Positions 43,681 to 55,624 of a DNA stretch of 64,000 nucleotides are shown one piece after another. Each line of letters starts with the position of its first letter. Position 1 is the stretch's first letter. Origin of the DNA: Streptomyces sp. NRRL S-244 (GTDB lineage Bacteria > Actinomycetota > Actinomycetes > Streptomycetales > Streptomycetaceae). Where the stretch lies: positions 1 through 64,000 of the forward strand of contig NZ_JOCX01000027.1 in the NCBI RefSeq assembly GCF_000717915.1. The letters are read 5' to 3'. Made by a program: the position numbers and the translations under genes. The notes below the pieces were generated by a model. The model worked only from the letters and a program-made list of their open reading frames with translations, was not told the DNA's origin and did not search any database.

Positions 43681-45015
43681 ATGACCCGTTCGAACGCGAC
43701 CCGTACAGCCGTCGCCACGCTCGTGGCCGGCACGTTCCTCTCGGTCTCCGCCTGCGGGGTCAGCGGCGGCGCGGCGGACGTGCCGGAGGGCAGGAAGACC
43801 GGCAAGGTCGCCGGGGAGATCACCTTCCGCACCCTCCAGCTCAAGCCCAAGTTCACGGCCTACGTACAAGGCGTCATCGACGCCTTCGAGAAGAAGTACC
43901 CCGAGGCGAAGGTCAGATGGGAGGACGTCCCGGGCGACGGCTACAACGAGAAGCTCGTCGCCGACGCCCAGGCCGGCGCCCTCCCCGACGTGGTCAACCT
44001 CTCCACCGACTCCTTCCAGCTCCTCGGTGACCGCGGCCTGCTCGCCGACGTGGCGGGGCTCGACCCCGAGGTCGCCAAGGAGTACGTCCCCGGGTCGTGG
44101 GAGCAGTTCAAGCTCCCGGGGAAAGGCGACGGCGTGTACGCGTACCCCTGGTACGTGACCCCGGAGATCCTCACGTACAACAAGGAGCTCTTCGAGAAGT
44201 CCGGCCTGGACCCGGCGCAGCCGCCGACCAGCGTGGAGCAGTTCTTCGACTACGCCGACAAGATCGCCGCCGCGTCCGGCGGCCGCTACTCGGCCTTCAT
44301 GGCCGACCCCAAGGGCCGCCTGCCCGGGGACTGGCAGAAGATGGGCGTAGCGATCCTGAACGAGCAGCAGGATCGTTTCGTCTTCGACACCCCCAAGGCC
44401 GTCGAGTGGGTGCAGCGGATGAAGGACCTGTACGCCAAGGGCGCCATGCCCAAGGAGTCCCTCCTCAAGTCGGACGACATCAACCAGCTCTACGGCGGCG
44501 GCAAGCTCGTCTTCGGTCCCGGCTCCCCGGGCTTCGTCAAGGACATCAAGCAGAACGCCCCGCAGATCTACGCCGGCACCCAGGTCGCGGGGGCCGTCAC
44601 CGGCAAGCTCGGCCACATCGGCATCTACGCCCAGTCCCTCGGCATCAAGAAGGACACCAAGCACCTCGACGCGGCCACCGAGTTCGCCAAGTGGGTCACC
44701 AACGGCCCCAACCAGGTGGAGTTCTCGAAGAACGCGACCATCTACCCGTCCAACGCCCAGGGCCTGGCCGATCCGCGCTTCGCCGACCGGGGCGACGGCA
44801 AGGACGCCGAGACGGTCGCCCGCGCGGTCGGCGCCGAGCAGCTCAAGAGCGCGGCACTCGACGCCAACACCCCGGTCCAGTGGACCAACCAGGTCGGTGA
44901 CGCGGTCGTCCGCGAGATGCAGAAGGCGATCCAGGGCGAGCAGGATCCGCAGACGGCCGTACGCAAGGCCCAGGAGGAGGCGAACCAGCTGCTCGCCAAG
45001 TCGGCGCAGAAATGA
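43681..45015 (+). CDS. ABC sugar importer, substrate-binding lipoprotein
   Basis: 444 aa extracellular solute-binding protein, family 1 type. Signal peptide ends in a lipobox (TFLSVSAC), so it is lipid-anchored at the outer face of the membrane. The region GEITFRTLQLKPKFTAYVQGVIDAFEKKYP and ..AGALPDVVNLSTDSFQLLGDRG are characteristic. ATG 43681 is preceded by GAAGGTGG. It heads an operon with two permeases (4-nt overlaps) and an alpha-mannosidase, so its ligand is probably a mannoside or a manno-oligosaccharide. No ATPase is encoded; a shared MsiK-type ATPase is the usual solution in Streptomyces. Confidence 0.9.
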   Translation: MTRSNATRTAVATLVAGTFLSVSACGVSGGAADVPEGRKTGKVAGEITFRTLQLKPKFTAYVQGVIDAFEKKYPEAKVRWEDVPGDGYNEKLVADAQAGALPDVVNLSTDSFQLLGDRGLLADVAGLDPEVAKEYVPGSWEQFKLPGKGDGVYAYPWYVTPEILTYNKELFEKSGLDPAQPPTSVEQFFDYADKIAAASGGRYSAFMADPKGRLPGDWQKMGVAILNEQQDRFVFDTPKAVEWVQRMKDLYAKGAMPKESLLKSDDINQLYGGGKLVFGPGSPGFVKDIKQNAPQIYAGTQVAGAVTGKLGHIGIYAQSLGIKKDTKHLDAATEFAKWVTNGPNQVEFSKNATIYPSNAQGLADPRFADRGDGKDAETVARAVGAEQLKSAALDANTPVQWTNQVGDAVVREMQKAIQGEQDPQTAVRKAQEEANQLLAKSAQK

Positions 45016-45962
45016 CGCCACGCCCGGCCCGCTCCGCCGGACGGCGCCGCAAGGCGGCCCTCGCGGCCATGGAGGCCGAGACCGGGCTGGTCCACCGCCG
45101 GTGGTGGACCCCCTACCTCTTCCTCGCCCCCGGCCTGGTGATGGTGGCCCTGTTCAGCCTCTGGCCGTTCGTCAACACCGTCATCCTGTCCCTCACCGAC
45201 GCCCAGATCCTGCGCGGCGGCACCTTCGTCGGCTTCGACAACTACACCCGCGCCTTCGCCGACCCCGACTTCTGGACCGCCACCGGCAACAGCGTGCTGT
45301 ACCTGGTCGTCGTCGTGCCGTGTCTGGTCCTCCTCCCGCTCGCCCTCGCCGTGCTCGTCCAGGCGAAGATCCCGGGCATCGGGTTCTTCCGCTCCGCCTT
45401 CTACACCCCGGTGATCGCCTCCGCCGTGGTCGTCGGGCTGATCTGGCAGTGGGTGCTGCGCAGCGACGGGCTCGTCAACACCGTGTTCCGGAAGCTGAGC
45501 ATCGTCTCGGAGCCGATCCCGTTCCTGACCGACAGCACCATGCTGCTGGTCTCCGCCATGATCGTGACCGTGTGGAAGGGCCTCGGCTACTACATGGTGT
45601 TCTACCTCGCAGCCCTCGGGAACGTCTCGCCGTCGCTCCAGGAAGCGGCCGCGCTCGACGGCGCCGGCGCCGTGCGCCGCTTCTTCAGCATCACCGTCCC
45701 CCAGGTGAAGCCGATGATGCTGCTGGTCGGCACGCTCTCCGCCATCTCCGCGCTGCGGGTCTTCACCGAGATCTACATCCTGGGCGGGGAGAGCGGCGGC
45801 CCCGGTGGCGGCGCCCGCACCCTGCCCTTCCTCATCCGGCAGGTCGGCCTCGGCTTCTCCGGCGAGACCGGCTACGCCTCCGCCATCTCGATCCTGCTGT
45901 TCCTGCTGACCCTGGTCTTCAGCCTGCTGGGCCGCCGCCTGTCGAAGGGGGACGAGAGTTGA
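45012..45962 (+). CDS. ABC sugar importer, permease 1
   Basis: 316 aa, six transmembrane helices. The cytoplasmic EAA loop that docks the ATPase is QEAAALDGAGAVRRFFSITVP. The N-terminal segment WWTPYLFLAPGLVMVALFSLWPF is typical of the MalF/UgpA group. It overlaps the binding-protein stop by 4 nt (ATGA) and overlaps permease 2 by 4 nt. Confidence 0.93.
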   Translation: MTPRPARSAGRRRKAALAAMEAETGLVHRRWWTPYLFLAPGLVMVALFSLWPFVNTVILSLTDAQILRGGTFVGFDNYTRAFADPDFWTATGNSVLYLVVVVPCLVLLPLALAVLVQAKIPGIGFFRSAFYTPVIASAVVVGLIWQWVLRSDGLVNTVFRKLSIVSEPIPFLTDSTMLLVSAMIVTVWKGLGYYMVFYLAALGNVSPSLQEAAALDGAGAVRRFFSITVPQVKPMMLLVGTLSAISALRVFTEIYILGGESGGPGGGARTLPFLIRQVGLGFSGETGYASAISILLFLLTLVFSLLGRRLSKGDES

Positions 45963-46873
45963 GCACCACGGCACGCACCACGCCGCGCACTGCGGCGCCC
46001 ACCACGGCACGCACGGCTGCGGCGCGCACCGCGGCCGGCACCGGAGCCGACCGCAGGCGCCGGCGGATCGGGCTCGCCGCCCGGTACGCCACGCTGGTCG
46101 TGATGCTCGTCGTGATGCTCGGGCCGATCGTCTGGCAGTTCCTGACCTCGATCCGCGGCCGCACCGAGAACGTGTACGACGGCGTGCTGCCCGCGCGGCC
46201 CACCCTCGACAACTACGTCCTCGTCGCCGACTCCTTCCCGCTGCTCCAGTACGTCGGCAACACGCTGGTGGTGGCCGTCCTCGCGATCACCTCGAACATG
46301 CTGTTCGCGGCGATGGGCGGGTACGCCCTCTCCCGGGCCGGGTGGAAGGGCCGCAAATCGGTCTTCACGGTGCTGGTGGCCACGCTCATGTTCCCCTTCG
46401 AGTCCGTGATGATCTCGATGTTCCTGACCGTGCGCGAGATGGGCCTGGTCGACACCCTCGTCGGCGTGTGGCTCCCCGGCGCGGTCTCCGTCCTGAACAT
46501 CATGGTCATGCGCTCGGCCTTCCTGGCCGTGCCCAAGGAGGTGGAGGAGTCCGCCGTCCTGGACGGAGCGAACGAGTGGACCCGGTTCACCCGGCTCTTC
46601 CTTCCCGCCGCCAAGGGAGCCCTGGCCGTCGTCTGCATCACGAGCTTCATGGGCGCCTGGGACGATTTCCTCTGGCCCCTGCTGGTCCTCACGAACAGCG
46701 ACCACTACACCCTCCAGCTCGGCCTGAAGACCCTGGCCGGCGCCACCACCACCAACGACCAGCGGATCATCGCCGCCGGCGCGATGGCGGCGCTCCTGCC
46801 GATGATGCTCCTCTTCTTCGCCCTCCAGCGTTTCTTCTTCAAGGGGGTGGGCGAGGGAGCCGTCAAGACCTGA
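45959..46873 (+). CDS. ABC sugar importer, permease 2
   Basis: 304 aa, MalG-like. The TTG start overlaps the permease 1 stop (TTGA), and GGGGGACGAGAG lies upstream. The first 37 residues are a Thr/Ala/Arg repeat (TARTTPRTAAPTTARTAAAR), absent from most relatives. Six helices follow, with the EAA loop EESAVLDGANEWTRFTRLFLPAAKG. It forms the transmembrane pair with permease 1. Confidence 0.92.
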   Translation: MSTTARTTPRTAAPTTARTAAARTAAGTGADRRRRRIGLAARYATLVVMLVVMLGPIVWQFLTSIRGRTENVYDGVLPARPTLDNYVLVADSFPLLQYVGNTLVVAVLAITSNMLFAAMGGYALSRAGWKGRKSVFTVLVATLMFPFESVMISMFLTVREMGLVDTLVGVWLPGAVSVLNIMVMRSAFLAVPKEVEESAVLDGANEWTRFTRLFLPAAKGALAVVCITSFMGAWDDFLWPLLVLTNSDHYTLQLGLKTLAGATTTNDQRIIAAGAMAALLPMMLLFFALQRFFFKGVGEGAVKT

Positions 46874-46930
46874 GTCCTGCCGCACACGTCCTGCCGTCAT
46901 ACGACCCCTCCCTCCCTTGGAGCAGCCGTC

Positions 46931-49900
46931 ATGCACGACGACCGCAGCATCACCGAACACCGCCTGCGCCGGGTCCTCAAGGAGCGCATCAAGCCCGCCG
47001 TCCACTCCCGCCCGGTCCCGCTGGCGATCGGGCGCTGGGAGGCGCCGGGCGAGCCCGTGCCGGTCGCCGACGGCCTGGCGGCCCCGTACGAGCCCTGCGC
47101 GATCGGCGAGACGTGGGGCCCGGCCTGGGGCACCACCTGGTTCAAGGTCACCGGCACCGTCCCGGCCGACTGGGCGGGCCGTACGGTCGAGGCCGTCCTC
47201 GACCTCGGCTTCGACCGGATGATGCCCGGCTTCCAGTGCGAGGGACTCGTCCACCGGGCCGACGGCAGCGAGGTCAAGGCGCTGAACCCGTACAACGACT
47301 GGGTGCGCGTCGCCGACTCGGCGGCCGGCGGCGAGCAGGTCGAGTGGTACGTGGAGGCCGCCTCGAACCCCGTCCTGGTCGACCACTCGGCCACGTACGA
47401 GGGGGACCGGCAGACCAGCGGCGACCAGCCCCTCTACCGGCTCGCCCGGATGGACCTCGCCGTCTTCGAGACCGAGGTCTGGGAGCTCGTACAGGACCTG
47501 GAGGTCCTCTACGACCTGATGACGCAGCTCGGCGAGGCCGATGCCAGGCGGTACGAGATCCTGCGCGCGATCGACGCCGCCCTCGACGCGGTGGACCTCG
47601 GCGACATCCCCGGCACGGCGGCCGCGGCCCGCGCCCGCCTGACCGGAGTACTCGCCGCCCCCGCCCACGCCTCCGCGCACCGGATCAGCGCCGTCGGGCA
47701 CGCCCACATCGACTCCGCCTGGCTGTGGCCGCTGCGCGAGACCGTCCGCAAGGTCTCCCGGACCACGTCCAACATGGTCGCCCTGATGGACGCGCATCCC
47801 GAGTTCGTCTTCGCCATGTCGCAGGCGCAGCAGCTGGACTGGATCAAGACCCACCGGCCCGAGCTCTTCGAGCGGATCAAGAAGAAGATCGCGGACGGGC
47901 AGTTCGTGCCGGTCGGCGGCATGTGGGTGGAGTCGGACACCAACATGGTCGGCGGCGAGGCGATGGCCCGTCAGTTCCTGTACGGGAAGAAGTTCTTCCT
48001 GGACGAGTTCGGCATCGAGACCCACAACGTCTGGCTGCCCGACTCCTTCGGGTACACCGCCGCGATGCCGCAGATCGTCAAGCTGTCCGGCTCGAAATGG
48101 TTCCTGACGCAGAAGATCTGCTGGTCGCAGGTGAACGCGTTCCCGCACCACACCTTCTGGTGGGAGGGCATCGACGGCACCCGCGTCTTCACCCACTTCC
48201 CGCCCGTCGACACCTACAACAGCGATCTCGGCGGCGCGCAGTTGGCACACGCGGCGGGCAACTACCGCGAGAAGGGCCGGGGTTCGCGCTCACTGGTCCC
48301 CTTCGGCTGGGGCGACGGCGGCGGCGGTCCCACCCGGGAGCACCTGGCCCGGGCCAGGCGGCAGCGGGACCTCGAAGGCTCCCCGCGCGTGGAGATCGAG
48401 CGGCCCGACGCGTTCTTCGAGAAGGCGCACGCCGAGTACGCGGACGCGCCCGTCTGGGCCGGCGAGCTGTACCTGGAGCTGCACCGCGGCACGTACACCT
48501 CGCAGGCCAAGACCAAGCAGGGCAACCGGCACAGCGAATCACTGCTGCGCGAGGCCGAGTTGTGGGCCGCGACCGCCGCGGTCCGGGTGCCGGGGTACGG
48601 GTATCCGTACGAGGACCTGGAGCGGATCTGGAAGACCGTGCTGCTCCACCAGTTCCACGACATCCTCCCAGGATCGTCCATCGCCTGGGTGCACCGCGAG
48701 GCGCGCGGGACGTACGCGCGGGTACGCGAGGAGCTGCGCGGGATCACGCTGGCCGCGCAGCTGGCCCTGGCCGGGGAGGGCACCGCGGAGCTGGTCTTCA
48801 ACTGCGCCCCGCACGCCCGGCGCGGCATCCCGGCCGGCGGCGCCGGCCTGCCGGAGGCGGCGGCCGGGCACCAGCCGGCCACCGTGGAGGAGCGGCACGG
48901 CGGCGGGCACGTCCTGGCCAACGGGCGACTGCTGGTGGAGATCGACGGCCGCGGGCTGGTCGTGTCGGCGTACGACCTGGAGGCGCGCCGGGAAGCGGTG
49001 GCCCCGGGACGGGCCGCGAACCTGCTCCAGATCCACCCCGACTTCCCGAACATGTGGGACGCGTGGGACATCGACGCGTTCTACCGCAACAGCGTGACCG
49101 ACCTGGTGGAGCTGGACGCGCTGGAGGTGGTGGAGGCCGGTCCGGACGCGGTGACGGTCCGGGTCTCCCGCTCCTTCGGCCGCTCGGCGGCGGTCCAGTC
49201 GATCACGCTGCGGGCGGGGGCGAAGACGGTGGACATGGTCACGGAGGTGGACTGGCACGAGACGGAGAAGTTCCTGAAGGCCGCGTTCCCGCTGGACGTG
49301 AAGGCCGAACGGTCCGCCTCGGAGACCCAGTTCGGGCACGTGTACCGCGCGACGCACACCAACACCTCATGGGAGGCGGCCAAGTTCGAGATCTGCGCGC
49401 ACCGGTGGATCCACGTGGAGGAGCCGGGGTGGGGTACGGCGATCCTCAACGACTCCACGTACGGCCACGACGTGACCCGCGACATGCGGCCGGACGGGGG
49501 CCAGACCACGACGGTCCGCCTCTCCCTCCTCCGGGCCCCGCGCTATCCGGACCCGGAGACCGACCAGGGCGCCCACACCCTGCGGTTCTCACTGGCGCCG
49601 GGCGCGGAGATCGCGGACGCGGTGCGCGAGGGCCACGCGCTGAACCTGCCGGAGCGGGTGGTCCACGGGGCGGCCCCGGTCGCCCCGCTGCTCGCGCTGG
49701 ACAACGACGCGGTGGTGGTCGAGGCGGTCAAACTGGCCGAGGACCGCAGCGGTGACGTGATCGTCCGCCTCTACGAATCCCGCGGGGGCCGCGCGAAGGC
49801 GTCCCTGGAGGCGGATTTCCGCATCGCGGAGGCGACGGAGACCGACCTCCTGGAGCGCCCCCTGCCGGGCCCGGCGGTATCCGCCCCGGCGGCGGACGGT

Positions 49901-49960
49901 GCGGTAGCCCTCACCCTGCGCCCCTTCCAGATCGTCACGGTCCGCCTGCGCCGGGCCTGA
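46931..49960 (+). CDS. Alpha-mannosidase, GH38
   Basis: 1009 aa, without signal peptide, so cytoplasmic. It begins with an N-terminal beta domain (residues 1-250). The GH38 catalytic barrel contains GHAHIDSAWLWPLRETVRK (zinc-binding His and Asp, about residue 256), the nucleophile region LPDSFGYTAAMPQI, and HQFHDILPGSSIAWV near the active site. C-terminal beta-sandwich domains complete the protein. ATG 46931 has TTGGAG upstream. It follows permease 2 by 57 bp, and the set suggests that mannosides taken up by the ABC system are hydrolysed inside the cell. A hairpin terminator lies further downstream. Confidence 0.93.
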   Translation: MHDDRSITEHRLRRVLKERIKPAVHSRPVPLAIGRWEAPGEPVPVADGLAAPYEPCAIGETWGPAWGTTWFKVTGTVPADWAGRTVEAVLDLGFDRMMPGFQCEGLVHRADGSEVKALNPYNDWVRVADSAAGGEQVEWYVEAASNPVLVDHSATYEGDRQTSGDQPLYRLARMDLAVFETEVWELVQDLEVLYDLMTQLGEADARRYEILRAIDAALDAVDLGDIPGTAAAARARLTGVLAAPAHASAHRISAVGHAHIDSAWLWPLRETVRKVSRTTSNMVALMDAHPEFVFAMSQAQQLDWIKTHRPELFERIKKKIADGQFVPVGGMWVESDTNMVGGEAMARQFLYGKKFFLDEFGIETHNVWLPDSFGYTAAMPQIVKLSGSKWFLTQKICWSQVNAFPHHTFWWEGIDGTRVFTHFPPVDTYNSDLGGAQLAHAAGNYREKGRGSRSLVPFGWGDGGGGPTREHLARARRQRDLEGSPRVEIERPDAFFEKAHAEYADAPVWAGELYLELHRGTYTSQAKTKQGNRHSESLLREAELWAATAAVRVPGYGYPYEDLERIWKTVLLHQFHDILPGSSIAWVHREARGTYARVREELRGITLAAQLALAGEGTAELVFNCAPHARRGIPAGGAGLPEAAAGHQPATVEERHGGGHVLANGRLLVEIDGRGLVVSAYDLEARREAVAPGRAANLLQIHPDFPNMWDAWDIDAFYRNSVTDLVELDALEVVEAGPDAVTVRVSRSFGRSAAVQSITLRAGAKTVDMVTEVDWHETEKFLKAAFPLDVKAERSASETQFGHVYRATHTNTSWEAAKFEICAHRWIHVEEPGWGTAILNDSTYGHDVTRDMRPDGGQTTTVRLSLLRAPRYPDPETDQGAHTLRFSLAPGAEIADAVREGHALNLPERVVHGAAPVAPLLALDNDAVVVEAVKLAEDRSGDVIVRLYESRGGRAKASLEADFRIAEATETDLLERPLPGPAVSAPAADGAVALTLRPFQIVTVRLRRA

Positions 49961-50117
49961 CCGGCCACGGCGGCGGAATCCGGCCTGCGCGGGCCCGGCT
50001 TCCGCCGCCCGGCCCTGCGGGAGGAAGCCCGGCACCGTCCGCGCGAACTGCTCGGGCGCCGGCGGGCGGGGCGGGGCGGCGTGGACGGGGTCCTGACGGT
50101 GACGTAGGGTCCTGGCT

Positions 50118-50143
50118 GCCCGCCCGAGTCGGCGGGCTTCTTC
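50118..50143 (+). terminator. Rho-independent terminator
   Basis: Seven-bp GC stem GCCCGCC / GGCGGGC around a CGAGTC loop, then TTCTTC. It lies downstream of the alpha-mannosidase gene and just before the DUF4328 gene. Confidence 0.65.
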
Positions 50144-50176
50144 ATGCCACCGTGAACCCGTGGGGGGTCCCTCGTC

Positions 50177-50836
50177 ATGTCCTTCGGCACCAGATCGCTG
50201 CCTCCGCTCGGCGCGCCCCCGGCGCGCTCGCTGCTCCGCTCGCCCCGGGCGCTGGCCTTGGCCCTGACCGTGCTGCTGGGGGTGTGCGCGGCGACCCGGC
50301 TGCTCCTGCTGGCCGCCGACGCCGACTGGTACCTGGCCCTCGACGGCGCCCGGGACGCGGATCCGTCGGGGCGGCTGTTCGCGGTGGCCACCAGCCTGTC
50401 GCTGCTGGCGATGCTCCCCACGGCCGTGGTGTTCGTCGTCTGGTTCCACCGGGTCCGGGTGAACGCGGGAGTCTTCGCCCCGGAGCTGTTCCGCCGGGGC
50501 CCGGGCTGGGCGATCGGGATCTGGTTCATCCCCTTCGTGGGCTGGACCTTCCTCGCGTACGCGATCGCCACCAGCGTGTGGGCGGCCAGTGCGCCGAAGT
50601 CCCCTCGCGCCGCCGCGCCCGTTTCCGCGGCTCCCGTCACCGCCTGGTGCGTCTCCTTCGGCGCAGCGATGCTCGCCTCGCTGGTCTCCAGCAGGATGGG
50701 CGCCGCCGCCGAGGCGCAGGCCGGGCTGCGCACCGCCGCGCTCGTCGCCATGGCGTCCGACCTGCTCTTCGTCGTGGCGGCCGGCTTCGCCGTCGTCTTC
50801 GTACGGAAGGTCTCGGCCATGCAGGAGCCGGCGTGA
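50177..50836 (+). CDS. DUF4328 membrane protein
   Basis: 219 aa. Four hydrophobic segments can be seen (ALALALTVLLGVCAATRLLLL, LSLLAMLPTAVVFVVWFHRV, WAIGIWFIPFVGWTFLAYAIATSVW, and ALVAMASDLLFVVAAGFAVVFV). The VVWFHRVRVNAGVFAPELFRRGPGWAIG loop is the signature of DUF4328. The function of the family is unknown. The gene stands alone after a terminator. Confidence 0.82.
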   Translation: MSFGTRSLPPLGAPPARSLLRSPRALALALTVLLGVCAATRLLLLAADADWYLALDGARDADPSGRLFAVATSLSLLAMLPTAVVFVVWFHRVRVNAGVFAPELFRRGPGWAIGIWFIPFVGWTFLAYAIATSVWAASAPKSPRAAAPVSAAPVTAWCVSFGAAMLASLVSSRMGAAAEAQAGLRTAALVAMASDLLFVVAAGFAVVFVRKVSAMQEPA

Positions 50837-50853
50837 ACTCCGCCACTTGGTTA

Positions 50854-52959
<2,106 letters not shown>

Positions 52960-52977
52960 CCCGGTTCGGGAGTCACG

Positions 52978-53832
52978 ATGTTCACGTTCGACAGCAGCGA
53001 CGGCACCACCGTGACCGTGCACACGTGGCTCCCCGGACCGGCCGGCCCCGATCCGCGGGCGATCGTCCTGATCGCCCACGGCATGGGTGAACACGCCCTG
53101 CGGTACGCCCCGTTGGCCGACGAGCTGGCCGCGCGCGGCTACGCCGTCTACGCGCCCGACCACCGGGGCCACGGCCTGACGATGAACGCCGGGCCCGGCG
53201 TGCTCGGCGAGAACGGCTGGCAGCTGCTCGTCGACGACCTCGCCGCGCTCTCGGAGACGGTCCGCGGACTGCACCCCGGCATACCGCTGGTGCTGCTCGG
53301 CCACAGCCTCGGCTCCTTCGCCGCGCAGCACTACCTGCTCGACTGGCCGGAGCACGCCGACGCCGTCGCGCTGTACGGCACCACCGCCGTGGACCGGATG
53401 TTCCTGAGGGTCGTGGAGGCCGGCGCGGATCCGCTCGTCGCCTTCAACGCGCCGTTCGAGCCGGCCCGTACGCCCGCGGACTGGCTCAGCCGGGACGAGG
53501 CCCAGGTCGACGCCTACCTGGCCGACCCGCTCTGCGGCTTCGCGATCGACGACCGGGCGATGGGGGAGCTGTACGAGGCCGCCTCGACCCGGTTCCACGA
53601 CCCGGCGGGCGCGCCGCCCGCCGTTCCGCTCTATGTGGCCGTCGGCTCGGCGGACCCGCTCAACTACGGGCTGGAGCTCAGCGATCTGGTGGTCGAGCGC
53701 TACCGCGCGGCCGGCCACCCGGACGTCGAGTACCGCACGTACGAGGGCGCCCGCCACGAGCTGTTCCACGAGACGGACCGGGGCGAGGTCGTCGCCGACC
53801 TGCTGGCGTGGCTGGAACGCGTGCTGCGCTGA
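52978..53832 (+). CDS. Alpha/beta hydrolase, monoacylglycerol-lipase-like
   Basis: 284 aa. The hydrolase landmarks are HGMGEHALRYAPLADELAARGYAVYAPDHRGHG (a near-signature of monoacylglycerol lipases), nucleophile GHSLGSFAAQHYL, aspartate in VGSADPLNYG and histidine in GARHELFHE. No signal peptide. It follows the fadH-like gene by 18 bp, so lipid-derived substrates are plausible: the lipase would release fatty acids whose CoA esters could feed FadH. Confidence 0.85.
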   Translation: MFTFDSSDGTTVTVHTWLPGPAGPDPRAIVLIAHGMGEHALRYAPLADELAARGYAVYAPDHRGHGLTMNAGPGVLGENGWQLLVDDLAALSETVRGLHPGIPLVLLGHSLGSFAAQHYLLDWPEHADAVALYGTTAVDRMFLRVVEAGADPLVAFNAPFEPARTPADWLSRDEAQVDAYLADPLCGFAIDDRAMGELYEAASTRFHDPAGAPPAVPLYVAVGSADPLNYGLELSDLVVERYRAAGHPDVEYRTYEGARHELFHETDRGEVVADLLAWLERVLR

Positions 53833-53873
53833 AAGGTGTTGTGGCGGCCGGGGCGGGCCGCCACAATCTGCGG

Positions 53874-54287
53874 GTGACCTTGACACCCGCAGACGCAGAC
53901 AAGATCCTCGCCGACAACTTCGCCCCCTGGGTGCTCGCCCTCGGGCTGACCGTCCAGGAGACGGGCGAGCGGCACGCCGTACTGCGGCTGCCCTGGTCAG
54001 AGGCGCTGGCCCGGGACGGCGGCGGCCTGTCCGGGCAGGCCCTGATGGCGGCCGCCGACACCGCCACCGTCATCGCGATCTCCGCGGCGCGCGGGGCGTA
54101 CGGGCCGATGACCACGGTCCAGCAGTCGACCAGCTTCCAGCGGCCGGTGGTCGGCGCGGACGTGCTGATCGGCGTCCGGGTGACCAAGCTCGGCAAGCGC
54201 ATGGCCTTCGCCGACATCACGATGACCCCCGAGGGCGCCGAGGAGCCGTCCGCGACGGCGTCGACGGTCTACGCCCTGCTGGGCTGA
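53874..54287 (+). CDS. PaaI-type hotdog-fold thioesterase
   Basis: 137 aa. The hotdog core shows GGGLSGQALMAAADTATVIAI, the helix and loop with the catalytic-acid position, and TTVQQSTSFQRPV followed by strands VLIGVRVTKLGKRMAFADITM. It cleaves acyl-CoA thioesters. GTG 53874 is preceded by the hexamer CACAAT with a gap of 6 nt and no ribosome binding site, suggesting a separate leaderless transcript. It lies in a lipid-related block (fadH, lipase, thioesterase). Confidence 0.8.
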   Translation: MTLTPADADKILADNFAPWVLALGLTVQETGERHAVLRLPWSEALARDGGGLSGQALMAAADTATVIAISAARGAYGPMTTVQQSTSFQRPVVGADVLIGVRVTKLGKRMAFADITMTPEGAEEPSATASTVYALLG

Positions 54288-54292
54288 GCGGG

Positions 54293-55624
54293 GTGACGGC
54301 CCCGGTCCACCACCCCTCGCTCTGGCACAACCGCGACTTCAACGTCTTCTGGCTCGGCCAGGCGCTGTCCGTCCTCGGCGGGTCGATCTCGCTGCTCGCG
54401 CTGCCCCTGCTGGTCCTCGACGCCACCGGGTCCGTCGTCCAGATGGGCCTGATCACGGTCATCTCGGCGGTCGGCGCCATCGCGACGGGTCTGTTCGCCG
54501 GGTACGTGGTGGACCGGACGGACCGGCGCCGCCTGATGATCACCTGTGATCTCGCACGGGCGCTGCTGCTGGGCGCGGTCCCGTTCATCTGGCTGGCCGG
54601 GCCGCGGATCTGGGTGCTGTACGTACTGACGGCGCTGGTCACCGTCTTGAAGACGCTGTTCGACGTGGCGTACGTGACGGCGGTGCCGAACCTGGTCCGC
54701 GCCGAGGATCTGACGGCCGCCAACGGGCGGCTGACGGCGGCCTTCGCCTTCGGGACCCTGTGCGGGCCGGCGGCCGCGGGGTTCATCGCCGCCGGGGTCG
54801 GCGCGGACTGGGCCCTGGGGGTGGACGGGGCGACCTTCCTGGTCTCGGCCGTGAGCCTGCGGTGGGTGGCCTTCGGGCGCGAGGGCGCCGACGGGCCGGG
54901 GGTCTCAGAGCAGGGGGTCTCGGAGCGGGGCGCCCCCGAAGCGGGGAAGCTGCGCGAGGTGTTCGTCGGGATGTTCCTCGACGGGGTCCGCTTCCTGTGG
55001 GCCCACCCCGTGCTGCGGGCGCTGACCGTGCTGCTCACGCTGCTGACCTTCGTCACCATGGGCGCCACCGACCTGCTGGTCTTCCGGATCCGGCACGATC
55101 TCGGGCTGGGCTCGGCCACCGTCGGCTACGTCATCGCCGTGAGCGGGCTGGGTGTGGTCGGCGCGGCCTTCGCGGCCGCGCCGCTGCGCCGGACCTTCGG
55201 GTTCGGCGCCTGCTGGCTGGGCGCGACCGCCCTCATCGGCGTGTCGGTGGCCGGGACCGGGGTCAGCCGCAGCCTGCCGGTGATCGCCGTACTGGCCGCC
55301 GTGTTCATGTTCGGGCTGACCCTGGGCGCGGTCTGCTCCATGACCCTGCGCCAGGAGGTGACCCCGGATCCACTGCTCGGGCGGGTCACCTCCGCCTTCT
55401 GGACCGTGCACAACGCCGCGGGTCCGGTGGGCGCGGCCGCCCTGACCGTACTGGCCGCCCGGCACGGGGTCCCGGCGGTCAGCGTGGCCGCCGGGGTGTT
55501 CTGCCTGGCCATCGTCGGGGCGGGGCTGCTGACACCGCTGCGGGGGAGCCGGGCCGGTGGCGGCCCTGTGGGGGACGCGTCGCGGGGGGCGCTCAGCGGG
55601 CCGCCGCGGTCGTCACGCCGGTGA
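54293..55624 (+). CDS. MFS transporter
   Basis: 443 aa, about 12 transmembrane helices. [29 protein letters not shown] is the typical first helix of the MFS_3 (TetA/enterobactin-exporter-like) group and [24 protein letters not shown] is the conserved loop after the second helix. A linker rich in Gly, Glu and Ser (about residues 200-220) separates the two halves. GTG 54293 is the only credible start after the thioesterase stop. Its 3' end overlaps the convergent SDR gene by 32 bp. The exported compound is unknown. Confidence 0.85.
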   Translation: MTAPVHHPSLWHNRDFNVFWLGQALSVLGGSISLLALPLLVLDATGSVVQMGLITVISAVGAIATGLFAGYVVDRTDRRRLMITCDLARALLLGAVPFIWLAGPRIWVLYVLTALVTVLKTLFDVAYVTAVPNLVRAEDLTAANGRLTAAFAFGTLCGPAAAGFIAAGVGADWALGVDGATFLVSAVSLRWVAFGREGADGPGVSEQGVSERGAPEAGKLREVFVGMFLDGVRFLWAHPVLRALTVLLTLLTFVTMGATDLLVFRIRHDLGLGSATVGYVIAVSGLGVVGAAFAAAPLRRTFGFGACWLGATALIGVSVAGTGVSRSLPVIAVLAAVFMFGLTLGAVCSMTLRQEVTPDPLLGRVTSAFWTVHNAAGPVGAAALTVLAARHGVPAVSVAAGVFCLAIVGAGLLTPLRGSRAGGGPVGDASRGALSGPPRSSRR

